A stretch of DNA of 64,000 nucleotides from Sanderia malayensis (taxonomy: Eukaryota; Cnidaria; Scyphozoa; Semaeostomeae; Pelagiidae), in contig RQOL01000370.1 in NCBI GenBank assembly GCA_013076295.1, forward strand, positions 62,001-126,000. Reading direction: 5' to 3'. Shown here in pieces: positions 41,101-51,562 of the stretch. Each line of letters starts with the position of its first letter. Positions within the stretch are counted from its first letter, which is position 1. The notes under the pieces are model-generated. The model saw only the letters and a program-made list of their open reading frames with translations, was not told where the DNA came from and did no database searches. The position numbers and the translations under genes were made by a program.

Positions 41101-43278
41101 TGTGGGAATGAATGTTAACATCACGGAAAACAAGTATAAATGGTGTATTTCAATCAGTGAGTTTTCTATGTATTAACGTAGATTCATGTGTAAATTGTGG
41201 GAATGAATGATAATATCACGGAGAAGAAGTAAAAAAAGTGTATTTGAATCAATCGGTTTCAGCTGTATTAACGTGGATTCATGTGTAAATTGTGGGAATG
41301 ACTGTTAATATCACGGAAAACAAGCAAAAATGATGTATTTCAATCAGTGAGTTTTCTCTGTATTAACGTGGATTCATGCGTAAAGTGTGGGAATGAATGT
41401 TAATACCACTTAATACAGGTAAAAAAGGTGTATTTTAATCTGTCAGGTTCAGGTGTATTAACGTGGATTGATGTGTAAATTGTGGAAATGAATGTTAATA
41501 TCACGGAAAACAAGTAAATAAAGTGTATTTCAATCAATCAGTTTTACATGTATCTAAGTCAATTCTTGTGTAAATTGTGGGAATGAATGTTAATATCACG
41601 GAAAACAGGTAAAAATGGTGTATTTCAATCAGTGAGTTTTCTCTGTATTAACGTAGATTCATGTGTAAATTGTGGGAATGATTGATACTATCACGTAAAA
41701 GAAGTAAAAAAAGTGTATTTCCATCACTCGGTTTTAGCTGTACTAACGTGGATTTATGTGTAAATTGTGGGAATGAATGTTAATACCACTTAATAAAAGT
41801 AAAAAAAGTGTATTTTAATTTGTCAGGTTCATGTGTATTAACGTGGATTGATGTGTAAATTGTGGAAATGAATGTTAATATCACTGAAAACAAGTAAAAA
41901 TGATGTATTTCAATCAGTCTGTTTTCCCTCTATTTACGTCAATTCATGTGTAAATTATGGGAATGATTGTTAATAACACGTAAAAAAAGTAAAAAAGGTG
42001 TGTTTCAATCATTCAATTTTAGCCGTATTAGCGTGGATTCATGTCTAAATTGGTGGAATGAATGATAATATCACGGAAACAAGTAAAAAAAGTGTATTTC
42101 AATCAGTCAGTTTTACATGTATCTAAGTAAATTCCTGTGTAAATTGTGGGAATGAATGATAATATCACGGAAAACAAGAAAAAATGGTGTATTTCAATCA
42201 GCCAGTTTTACATGTATCTAAGTCAATTCATGTGTAAATTGTGGGAATGAATGTTAATATGACGGAAAACAAGTAAAAATTGTGTATTTCAATCAGCCAG
42301 TGTCACCTGTTTTTACGTTAATTCATGTGTAAAATGTGGGAAAGAATTTTAAAATCACGGAAAACATGTAAAAAAGGTGTAATTCAATCAGTGAGGATTA
42401 GCTGTATTAAGGTGGATTCATGTGTAAATTGTTGGAATGAATGTTATATCACAGAAAACAAGTAAAAAAAGTGTATTTCAATCAGTCAGTTTTACATGTA
42501 TCTAAGTCAATTCATGTGTAAGTTGTGGGAATGAATGTTAATATCACGGAAAACAAGTATAAATGGTGTATTTCAATCAGTGAGTTTTCTATGTATTAAC
42601 GTAGATTCATGTGTAAATTGTGGGAATGAATGATAATATCACGGAGAAGAAGTAAAAAATGTGTATTTCAATCAGTCGGTTTCAGCTGTATTAACGTGGA
42701 TTCATGTGTAAATTGTGGGAATGAATGTTAATATCACGGAAAACAAGTAAAAATGATGTATTTCAATCAGTGAGTTTTCTCTGTATTAACGTGGATTCAT
42801 GTGTAAATTGTGGGAATGAATGTTAATACCACTTAATACAGGTAAAATAGGTGTATTTTAATTTGTCAGGTTCAGGTGTATTAACGTGGATTGATGTGTA
42901 AATTGTGGAAATGAATGTTAATATCACGGAAAACAAGTAAAAATGATGTATTTCAATCAGTCGGTTTTCCCTCTCTTTACGTCAATTCATGTGTAAATTG
43001 TGGGCATGATTGTTAATAGCACGGAAAAAAGTAAAAAAGGTGTGTTTCAATCATTCAATGTTAGCTGTATTAACGTGGATCCATGTCTAAATTGGTGGAA
43101 TGAATGTTAATATCACGGAAAACAAGTAAAAAAAGTGTATTTCAATCAGTCAATTTTACATGTATCTAAGTCAATTCCTGTGTAAATTGTGGGAATGAAT
43201 GTTAATATCACGGAAAAGAAGTAAAAAAAGTGTATTTCAATCAGTCGGTTTTAGCTGTATTAACGTGGTTTCATTTGT
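38170..43278 (+). repeat. Higher-order repeat domain with 14- and 26-monomer offsets
   Basis: The G monomer occurs at 38501, 39829, 40873 and 42297; 38501 to 39829 is 1328 bp (14 monomers) and 39829 to 42297 is 2468 bp (26 monomers). TAATAACACGTAAAA at 38175 and 39504 repeats the 14-monomer offset. The private variant GGGCATGATTGTTAAT occurs near 40535 and 43003, again 2468 bp apart. The best-matching pair is about 39500-40810 against 41968-43278. Confidence 0.85.
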
Positions 43279-43760
43279 AAAATGTGCTAATGAATGTCAA
43301 TACCACTTAATACAATAAAAAAAAGTGTATTTTAATTTGTCAGGTTCAGGTGTATTAACGTGGATTGATGTGTAAATTGTGGGAATGAATGTTAATATCA
43401 CGGAAAACAAGAAAAAATGGTTTCAATCATTCATTTCAATCATTAAATTGGTGGAATGAATAATAATATCACGGAAACAAGTAAAAAAAGTGTATTTCAA
43501 TCAGTCAGTTTTACATGTATCTAAGTAAATTCCTGTGTAAATTGTGGGAATGAATGTTAATATCACAGAAAACAAGTAAAAAAAGTGTATTTCAATCAGT
43601 CGGTTTTAGCTGTATTAACGTGGATTCATTTGTAAAATGTGCTAATGAATGTCAATACCACTTAATACAATAAAAAAAAGTGTATTTTAATTTGTCAGGT
43701 TCAGGTGTATTAACGTGGATTGATGTGTAAATTGTGGGAATGAATGTTAATATCACGGAA
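43266..43760 (+). repeat. Out-of-register satellite duplication with a truncated monomer
   Basis: AATGTGCTAATGAATGTC occurs at about 43281 and 43636. The offset of 355 bp is not a multiple of 95, whereas four monomers would be 380. The cause is visible at 43421-43450, where GGTTTCAATCATTCATTTCA and CATTAAATTGGTGG are fused fragments of F-type monomers. A microdeletion within the duplicated block therefore broke the register. Confidence 0.8.
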
Positions 43761-45702
43761 AACAAGAAAAAATTGTGTATTTCAATCAGCCAGTTTTACA
43801 TGTATCTAAGTCAATTCATCTGTAAATTGTGGGAATGAATGTTAATATCACGGAAAACAAGTAAAAATGGTGTATTTCAATCAGCCAGTGTCACCTGTTT
43901 TTAAGTTAATTCATGTGTAAAATGTGGGAAAGAATTTTAAAATCACGGAAAACATGTAAAAAAGGTGTATTTCAATCAGTGAGTTTTCTCTGTATTAACG
44001 TAGACTCATGTGCAATTTGTTGGAATGAATGATAATATCACGGAAAAGAAGTAAAAAAAGTGTATTTGAATCAGTCGGTTTTAGCTGTATTAACGTGGAT
44101 TCATGTGTAAAATGTGGGAAAGAATGTCAATACCACTTAATACAAGTAAAAAAAGTGTATTTTAATTTGTCAGGTTCAGGTGTATTAACGTGGATTGATG
44201 TGTAAATTGTGGAAATGAATGTTAATATCACGGAAAACAAGTAAAAATGATCTATTTCAATCAGTCGGTCTTCCCTCTATTTACGTCAATTCATGTGTAA
44301 ATTCAGGGAATGATTGTTAATAACACGGAAAAAAAGTAAAAAGGTGTGCTTCAATCATTCAATTTTAGCCGTATTAACGTGGATTCATGTCTAAATTGGT
44401 GGAATGGATGTTAATATCACGGAAAACAAGTAAAAAAAGTGTATTTCAATCAGTCAGTTTTACATGTATATAAAGGCAATTCATGTGTAAATTGCGGGAA
44501 TGAAAGTTAATATCACTTAAAACAAGTAAAAAAGGTGTATTTCAATCAGTCAGTTTTCCCTGTATTTACGTCGATTCATGTGTAAATTATGGGAATGAAT
44601 GTTACTATCACTTAATAGAAGTAAAAAAGGTGTATTTTAATTTGTCAAGTTCAGGTGTATTAACGTGGATTGATGTGTAAATTGTGGAAATGAATGTTAA
44701 TATCACGGAAAACAAGTAAAAATGATGTATTTCAATCAGTCGGTTTTCCCTCCATTTACGTCAATTCATGTGTAAATTGTGGGAATGATTGTTAATATCA
44801 CGGAAAAAAAGTAAACATGTGTGTTTCAATCATTCAATTTTAGCTGTATTAACGTGGATTCATGTCTAAATCGGTGGAATGAATGTTAATATCACTGAAA
44901 ACAAGTAAAAAAGGTGTATTTCAATCAGTCAGTTTTACATGTATTTAAGTCAATTGTTGTGAAAATTGTGGTAATGAATGTTAATATCACGGAAAACAGG
45001 TAAAAATTGTGTATTTCAATCAGTGAGTTTTCTCTGTATTAACGTAGATTCATGTGTAAATTGTGGGAATGAATGATAATATCACGGAAAACAAGTAAAA
45101 AAGTGTATTTCAATCAGTCAGTTTTACATGTATCTAAGTCAATTCATGTGTAAATTGTGGGAATGAATGTTAATATAACGGAAAACAAGTAAAAATGGTG
45201 TATTTAAATCAGTCAGTTTTACATGTATCTAAGTCAATTCATGTGTAAATTGTGGAAATTAATGTTAATATCACGGAAAGCAAGAAAAAATGGTGTATCT
45301 GAATCAGTCAGTTTTACATGTTTATAAAGCCAATATATGTGTAAGTGTGGGAATTCATGTTAATATCAATATTAATATTAATATTAATGTTAAGGAAAAA
45401 AAGTAACAAGGGTGTATTTCAATCGGTCAGTTTTAGCTGTGTTGACGGGGATTTCTGCTTAAACTGTGGGAATGAATGCTAATATCACGGAAAACAAGTA
45501 AAAATGGTGTATTTGACCAATTTTTATAATAAAATAAACGTATAAATAATGTAAAAAAGTAAATAATGAAAATTTTTTTAATTTTTTCTTCTTAAATCTA
45601 TCGACATCATAATATCCGAGATAATTAGAATAGTAAATACACCAATTCAAGTTTTTAATTTCCAATTAGTGATACATTAGTTTCCTTTAATGTTCACAGT
45701 TG

Positions 45703-45707
45703 AGCAT
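45703..45707. other. Target site duplication AGCAT (left)
   Basis: Matches AGCAT at 46799-46803 and is single-copy in the empty site of the 48.5-kb copy. A 5-bp duplication is usual for Ty3/gypsy and Ty1/copia integrases. Confidence 0.92.
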
Positions 45708-45869
45708 TGTAATATCTTTGAAGTTGTTAGCGAGAGGGAGTCAGCACACGACTAGATTCTGTTGTAACTGTATCTTGACTGATTCAATATTGGATTACAT
45801 TCTTACTTATTACATTACGTAACATGCTGTGCATGCCGTGTGCACATGAGGTATTGCATGAATACTACA
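45708..45869 (-). repeat. 3' LTR (by element orientation)
   Basis: 162-bp partner of the other LTR, adjacent to the polypurine tract. 160 of 162 positions agree. Confidence 0.9.
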
Positions 45870-45879
45870 TCCCTCCCTT
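45870..45879 (-). other. Polypurine tract
   Basis: The minus strand reads AAGGGAGGGA immediately before the 3' LTR, the expected position and composition for the plus-strand primer. With the primer binding site at the other end it establishes minus-strand orientation. Confidence 0.88.
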
Positions 45880-45958
45880 ACTTGGGATCAAATAAATAAA
45901 ATACAAGTAATCATGAAATCAAATTATTAGGCTAAAAAGAAAAATGACACGTCCATTG

Positions 45959-46090
45959 TTAGGTTACTATTAGCTCGTTATTGCTACTTGTCACGTTGGC
46001 TTCTTGTAGTCGTTTGTTGTTTCGTCGTTCTGTCTGTGCTGGAGTCGACACTTCCTTCTCTTCCGCTTCACTGTCAACTTCTTCTCGCAT
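45959..46090 (-). pseudogene. 43-codon remnant frame near the 3' end of the LTR element
   Basis: Minus-strand frame starting MREEVDSEAEEKE and containing QTERRNNKRLQEAN before a stop. The acidic run followed by an Arg-rich stretch resembles the C-terminal tail that ends many retrotransposon polyproteins, and it sits where such a tail would be, upstream of the 3' LTR. No domain can be assigned. It may be chance, but if real it marks the deletion derivative of a larger parent element. Confidence 0.3.
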
Positions 46091-46249
46091 TCTTGAGTTT
46101 GCTTGATTTCAATATTTCGATGTTTGTCTTCAATGTCTTGTTTCTGCTTGTTGTGGCTCGATATCGTTGTTTGTAATTGTAACCATCCTTATTTGTCTTT
46201 TACGTGTGGTGCAAACAGTATTGGACTGACTTCTGGCGTTGTTTCTTCT

Positions 46250-46549
46250 CGGACAATTTTGAGTGACTCCACCAGCCTCAGCATTTCTCGTGAGCTGGCC
46301 ACTCGGGAGATACTAGCATCTTTATCTGACCTAGCAACCCTTTTCCATCGCTTTTAAATGACTACACCAGCACCAGCACTCTGTGGCCTGGCCATTTGGG
46401 TATTTGCGATACTACCAGCATCTTCTCTTTGAGATCCGGCAACCCTTCCATCACATTTTGAATGTTAACACTAGCGCCATCTTCGTGTGGCCTAGCCATT
46501 CGGGATCGTGTGATTCTACCAGCATCTTTTCTTTGAGACCTGGCAACCC
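46250..46549 (-). repeat. Three ~105-bp direct repeats inside the LTR element
   Basis: Degenerate units end, on the plus strand, with CAACCC at 46340, 46445 and 46549 (spacing 105 and 104). Shared words include CAGCATCTT and GGCC(T/A)GGCCA. The repeats are more diverged than the LTRs, so they predate this insertion. The open frames crossing them (minus 46362-46580, plus 46383-46751) look like by-products of the repetition. Confidence 0.75.
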
Positions 46550-46622
46550 TTATCTTGTCTGCTTCCGAAATACAAGCCATGAAATAGCTGTTTGGCTTTA
46601 TCCACGTTTTTCTTCAATGTTT

Positions 46623-46635
46623 ATCCTCGTCGCCA
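46623..46635 (-). other. Primer binding site, tRNA-Ser(GCU) type
   Basis: The minus strand reads TGGCGACGAGGAT one base inside the LTR. From memory of eukaryotic tRNA-Ser(GCU), whose 3' end is ATCCTCGTCG plus CCA, all 13 bases are complementary. This site primes minus-strand DNA synthesis. Confidence 0.85.
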
Positions 46636-46636
46636 T

Positions 46637-46798
46637 TGTAATATCTTTGAAGTTGTTAGCGAGAGGGAGTCAGCACACGACTACATTCTGTTGTAACTGT
46701 ATCTTGACTGATTCAATATTAGATTACATTCTTACTTATTACATTACGTAACATGCTGTGCATGCCGTGTGCACATGAGGTATTGCATGAATACTACA
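46637..46798 (-). repeat. 5' LTR (by element orientation)
   Basis: 162 bp; on the minus strand it begins TGTAGTATTCATGC and ends GATATTACA. It is short for an LTR, as expected for TRIM-like elements. An AATAAG motif may serve as a weak polyadenylation signal. It differs from the other LTR at two positions. Confidence 0.9.
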
Positions 46799-46877
46799 AG
46801 CATGTTGACCATAACAGCGTTATGCCAGTATATAACTGTGGGTAAATCTTACTTTATTATTATTATTATTATTATTT

Positions 46878-48515
46878 CAATCAGCCAGTGTCACCTGTTT
46901 TAACGTTCATGTGTAAATTGTGGGAAAGAATTTTAAAATCACGGAAAACAAGTAAAATAGGTGTAATTCAATCAGTCAGGATTAGCTGTATTAACGTGGA
47001 TTCATGTGAAAAATGTGGGAATGAATTTCAATATCCCGGAAAACAAGTAAAAATGATGTATTTCAATCAGTCGGTTTTCCCTCAATTTACGTTAATTCAT
47101 GTGTAAATTGTGGGAATGATTGTTAATATCACGGAAAAAAGTAAAAAAGGGTTTATTTAAATCGATCAGCTTTAGCTGTATTAACGTGGATCCATGTCTA
47201 AATTGGTGGAATGAATGTTGATGTCACGGAAAACAAGCAAAAAAAGTGTATTTCAATCAATCAGTTTTACATGTATCTAAGTCAATTCTTGTGTAAATTG
47301 TGGGAATGAATGTTAATATCACGGAAAAAAAGTAAAAATGGTGTATTTCAATTAGTGAGTTTTCTCTGTATTAACGTGGATTCATGTGTAAATTGTGGGA
47401 ATGAATGTTAATACCACTAAATACAGCTTTAAAAGATGTATTTCAATTTGTCAGGCTCAGGTGTATTAACGTGGACTGATATGTAAATTGTGGAAATGAA
47501 TGTTAATATCACGGAAAACAAGTAAAAATGATGTATTTCAAACAGTCGGTTTTCCCTCTATTTACGTCAATTCATGTGTAAATTGTGGGAATGATTGTTA
47601 ATATGACGGAAAAAAAGTAAAAAAGGTGTGTTTCAATCATTCAATTTTAGTTGTATTAACTTGGATCCATGTCTAATTTGGTGGAATGAATGTTAATATC
47701 ACGGAAAACAAGTAAAAAAAATGTATTTCAATCAATCAGTTTTACATGAATCTAAGTCAATTCTTGTGTAAATTGTGGGAATGAATGTTAATATCACGGA
47801 AAACCGGTAAAAATGGTGTATTTCAATCCGTGAGTTTTCTCTGTATTAACGTAGATTCATGTGTAAATTGTGGGAATGAATGATAATATCACGGAAAAGA
47901 AGTAAAAAAAGTGTATTTCAGTCAGTCGGTTTTAGCTGTATTAACCTGGATTCATGTGTAAAATGTGGGAATGAATGTCAATACCACTTAAAACAAGTAA
48001 AAAAAGTGTATTTTGAATTTGTCAGGTTCAGGTGTATTAACGTGGATTGATGTGTAAATTGTGGAAATGAATGTTAATATCACGGAAAACAAGTAAAAAT
48101 GATCTATTTCAATCAGTCGGTTTTCCCTCTATTTACGTCAATTCATGTGTAAATTGTGGGAATGATTGTTAATATAACGGAAAACAAGTAAAAATGGTGT
48201 ATTTAAATCAGTCAGTTTTACATGTATATAATGTCAATTCATGTGTAAATTGTGGAAATTAATGTTAATATCACGGAAAGCAAGACAAAATGGTGTATCT
48301 GAATCAGTCAGTTTTACATGTTTATAAAGCCAATATATGTGTAAAGTGTGGGAATTCATGTTAATATTAATATTAATATTAATATTAATGTTAAGGAAAA
48401 AAAGTAACAAGGGTGTATTCCAATCGGTCAGTTTTAGCTGTGTTAACGGGGATTTCTGCTTAAACTGTGGAAATGAATGCTAATATCACGGAAAACAAGT
48501 AAAAATGGTGTATTT
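46878..48515 (+). repeat. Satellite between insertion copies B and C
   Basis: Forward 95-bp monomers. The block from 46873 parallels the one from 48778 at an offset of 1905 bp up to about 47185 and at 2190 bp beyond, the 285-bp difference being exactly three monomers. The hybrid monomer at 47157-47200 marks the exchange. The last monomers before copy C include an ATTAAT-expanded one at 48360-48395, as at 45359-45394. Confidence 0.94.
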
Positions 48516-48777
48516 GACCAATTTTTATAATAAAATAAACGTATAAATAATGTAAAAAAGTAAATAATGAAAATTTTTTTAATTTTTTCTTCTTAAATCT
48601 ATCGACATCATAATATCCGAGATAATTAGAATAGTAAATACACCAATTCAAGATTTTAATTTCCAATTAGTGATACATTAGTTTCCTTTAATGTTCACAG
48701 TTGAGCATGCTGACCATAACAGCGTTATGCCAGTATATAACTGTGGGTAAATCTTACTTTATTATTATTATTATTAT
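48516..48777 (+). mobile_element. 262-bp retroposon-like insertion with (ATT)n tail, copy C (uninterrupted)
   Basis: The intact forward copy, framed by TATTT (48511-48515 and 48778-48782). It keeps TTGAGCATGCTGACC, the uninterrupted target of the LTR element in copy B, and the CATAACAGCGTTATG dyad. It differs from copy B by isolated substitutions, such as CAAGATTTT for CAAGTTTTT. Confidence 0.82.
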
Positions 48778-48782
48778 TATTT

Positions 48783-51373
48783 CAATCAGCCAGTGTCACC
48801 TGTTTTAACGTTCATGTGTAAATTGTGGGAAAGAATTTTAAAATCACGGAAAACAAGTAAAATAGGTGTAATTCAATCAGTCAGGATTAGCTGTATTAAC
48901 GTGGATTCATGTGAAAAATGTGGGAATGAATTTCAATATCCCGGAAAACAAGTAAAAATGATGTATTTCAATCAGTCGGTGTTCCCTCAATTTACGTTAA
49001 TTCATGTGTAAATTGTGGGAATGATTGTCAATATCACGGAAAAAAAGTAAAAAAAGGTTTATTTAAATCGATCAGCTTTAGCTGTATTAACGGGGATTTC
49101 TGCGTAAATTGTGGGAATGAGTGCTAATATCACGGAAAAGGAGTAAAAAGGGTGTATATCAATCAGTCAGTTTTACATGTATCTAAGTCAATTCTTGTGT
49201 AAATTGTAGGAATGAATGTTAATATCACGAAAAACAAGTAAAAATGGTGTATTTTAATCAGTCGGTTTTCCCTCTAGTTACGTCATTTCATTTGTAAATT
49301 GTGGGAATGATTGTTAATATCACGAAAAAAAAGTAAAAAAGGTGTGTTTCAATCATTCAATTTTAGCTGTATTAACGTGGATCCATGTCTAAATTGGTGG
49401 AATGAATGTTAATGTCACGGAAAACAAGCAAAAATAGTGTATTTCAATCAATCAGTTTTACATGTATCTAAGTCAATTCTTGTGTAAATTGTGGGAATGA
49501 ATGTTAATATCACGGAAAAAAAGTAAAAATGGTGTATTTCAATTAGTGAGTTTTCTCTGTATTAACGTGGATTCATGTGTAAATTGTGGGAATGAATGTT
49601 AATACCACTAAATACAGGTTTAAAAGATGTATTTCAATTTGTCAGGTTCAGGTGTATTAACGTGGACTGATATGTAAATTGTGGAAATGAATGTTAATAT
49701 CACGGAAAACAAGTAAAAATGATGTATTTCAAACAGTCGGTTTTCCCTCTATTTACGTCAATTCATGTGTAAATTGTGGGAATGATTGTTAATATGACGG
49801 AAAAAAGTAAAAAAGGTGTGTTTCAATCATTCAATTTTAGCTGTATTAACTTGGATCCATGTCTAATATGGTGGAATGAATGTTAATATCACGGAAAACA
49901 AGTAAAAAAAATGTATTTCAATCAATCAGTTTTACATGAATCTAAGTCAATTCTTGTGTAAATTGTGGGAATGAATGTTAATATCACGGAAAACCGGTAA
50001 AATCGGTGTATTTCAATCAGTGAGTTTTCTCTGTATTAACGTAGATTCATGTGTAAATTGTGGGAATGAATGATAATATCACGGAAAAGAAGTAAAAAAA
50101 GTGTATTTCAGTCAGTCGGTTTTAGCTGTATTAACCTGGATTCATGTGTAAAATGTGGGAATGAATGTCAATACCACGTAATACAAGTAAAAAAAGTGTA
50201 TTTTGAATTTGTCAGGTTCAGGTGTATTAACGTGGATTGATGTGTAAATTGTGGAAATGAATGTTAATATCACGGAAAACAAGTAAAAATGATGTATTTC
50301 AATCAGTCGGTTATTCCCTCTATTTACGTCAATTCATGTGTAAATTGTGGGAATGATTGTTAATAACACGGAAAAAAAGTAAAAATGATGCATTTCAATC
50401 AGTCGGTTTTCGCTCTATTAACGTCAATTCATGTGTAAATTGTGGGAATGAATGTTAATATAACGGAAAACAAGTAAAAATGGTGTATTTCAATCAGCCA
50501 GTGTCACCTGTTTTTACGTTAATTCATGTGTAAATTGTGGGAAAGAATTTTAAAATCACGGAAAAAAAGTAAAAAAGGTGTGTTTCAATCATTCAATTTT
50601 AGCTGTATTAACGTGGATCCATGTCTAAATTGGTGGAATGAATATTAATATCACGGAAAACAAGTAAAAAAATGTATTTCAATCAAACAGTTTTACATTT
50701 ATCTAAGTCAATTCTTGTGTAAATTGTGGGAATGAATGTTAATATCACGGAAAACAGGTAAAAATGGTGTGTTACAATCAGTGAGTTTTCTCTGTATTAA
50801 CGTAGATTCATGTGTAAATTGTGGGAATGAATGATAATATCACGGAAAAGAAGTAAAAAAAGTGTATTTCAATCAGTCGGTTTTAGCTGTATTAACGTGG
50901 ATTCATGTGTAAAATGTGGGAATGAATGTCAATACCACTTAATACAAGTAAAAAAAGTGTATTTTAATTTGTCAGGTTCAGGTGTATTAACGTGGATTGA
51001 TGTGTAAATTGTGGAAATGAATTTTAATATCACGGAAAACAAGTAAATATGATGTATTTCAATCTGTCGGTTTTCCCTATATTTACGTCAATTCATGTGT
51101 AAATTGTGGGAATGATTGTTAATAACACGGAAAAAAGTAAAAAAGGTGTGTTTCAATCATTCAATTTTAGCCGTATTAACATGGATTCATGTGTAAATTG
51201 TGGGAATGAGCGTTAATATCACGTAAAAAACTTAAAAAGGGTGTCTTTCCATCAGTCAGTTTTACCTGTAAATGAAGTGACGTCATGTGTAAAATGTGGG
51301 AATTACTGTTAAAATCACGGAAAACAAGTAAAAAAGGTATAATTCAATCAGTCAGGATTAGCTGTATTAAGGT
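48783..51373 (+). repeat. Satellite from insertion copy C to the LINE
   Basis: Forward 95-bp monomers that include a clean B-C-D-E-F run at about 50.77-51.2 kb. The array stops at GTATTAAGGT (51373) where the LINE begins and resumes with GGATTCATGTG at 56348. The same uninterrupted words lie at about 31565-31590. Confidence 0.95.
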
Positions 51374-51562
51374 AAGACACGCATGCTGACAGTCGGACGT
51401 GAATTTCTGTGCGGTCTACATCAAAGCGATATAATTTTGTGCTTGCCCTTCGGGGCTTCGGTTTTCTTATGTTTTACTATTAGTTATGATTATTTTAATT
51501 TTATAAATGTCAAATCATCAATATATGTCGACAAATATCATCCAGAAGTTGATTAAGCAAAG
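51374..51562 (+). other. LINE 5' untranslated leader
   Basis: 189 bp between the satellite junction and the ORF1 ATG. It contains a GC-rich patch GCCCTTCGGGGCTTCGG unlike its surroundings. In full-length LINEs this region holds the internal promoter, but no specific motif is recognised. Confidence 0.6.

Larger units (their letters stand above)
9250..45514 (+). repeat. Main 95-bp satellite array, forward orientation (36 kb)
   Basis: About 380 head-to-tail monomers. A typical unit runs GTGTATTTCAATCAG, a variable 20-base middle, a conserved half containing TTCATGTGTAAATTGTGGG and AATGAATGTTAATATCACGG, then AAAACAAGTAAAAATG; it sums to 95 bp. Middle-region subtypes include CAGTTTTACATGTATCTAAG (A), GAGTTTTCTCTGTATTAACG (B), CGGTTTTAGCTGTATTAACG (C), CAGGTTCAGGTGTATTAACG (D), CGGTTTTCCCTCTATTTACG (E), CAATTTTAGCTGTATTAACG followed by a TCTAAATTGG variant (F), CAGTGTCACCTGTTTTTACG with GGGAAAGAATTTT (G) and GAGGATTAGCTGTATTAAGG (H). 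ATTAAT-expanded monomers sit near 25081, 29184, 30919, 34265 and 45359. No gene, RNA gene or transposon is seen in this stretch. Open frames reading CVNCGNEC are the satellite itself. Confidence 0.97.
45708..46798 (-). mobile_element. Non-autonomous LTR retrotransposon (TRIM/LARD-like), 1091 bp
   Basis: Identical-length 162-bp direct repeats (45708-45869 and 46637-46798) begin TGTAATATC and end ACTACA, giving TG...CA ends. The element is flanked by a 5-bp duplication AGCAT (45703-45707 and 46799-46803), and the undisturbed site can be read in copy C of the host insertion near 48703. The minus strand carries a primer binding site next to one LTR and a polypurine tract next to the other, which fixes its direction. 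The 767-bp interior has no gag, protease, RT or integrase, so it must depend on a relative. The primer site type is common in Ty3/gypsy elements of the Mag group, which suggests but does not prove its class. The LTRs differ at two sites of 162 (G/C at 45755 and G/A at 45792 in the left LTR), so the insertion is fairly young. Confidence 0.92.
45515..46872 (+). mobile_element. 262-bp retroposon-like insertion, copy B, split by an LTR element
   Basis: Starts GACCAATTTTTATAATAAAA directly after GTGTATTT and ends in (ATT)n before TATTTCAATCAG, in forward orientation. The duplicated target is TATTT. The left part runs to 45707 and the right part resumes at 46799 after an LTR retrotransposon. Removing the LTR element and one AGCAT gives a sequence colinear with copies A and C, apart from GTTGACC in place of GCTGACC. 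Confidence 0.85.

Noticed and set aside
9250..45514. CRISPR array, from regular repeats with variable middles
   Set aside because: The middles are a small set of recurring subtypes, adjacent repeats are not separated by unique spacers, no cas genes exist, and the setting is eukaryotic.
46362..46580. 72-codon minus-strand frame and overlapping plus-strand frames (45988-46176, 46103-46357, 46383-46751) in the LTR element
   Set aside because: They run across the internal 105-bp repeats or the LTR, on both strands, and match no retrotransposon protein.
51374..51380. Target-site duplication around the LINE
   Set aside because: Left AGGT and right GGATT share at most two or three bases, which cannot be separated from chance.
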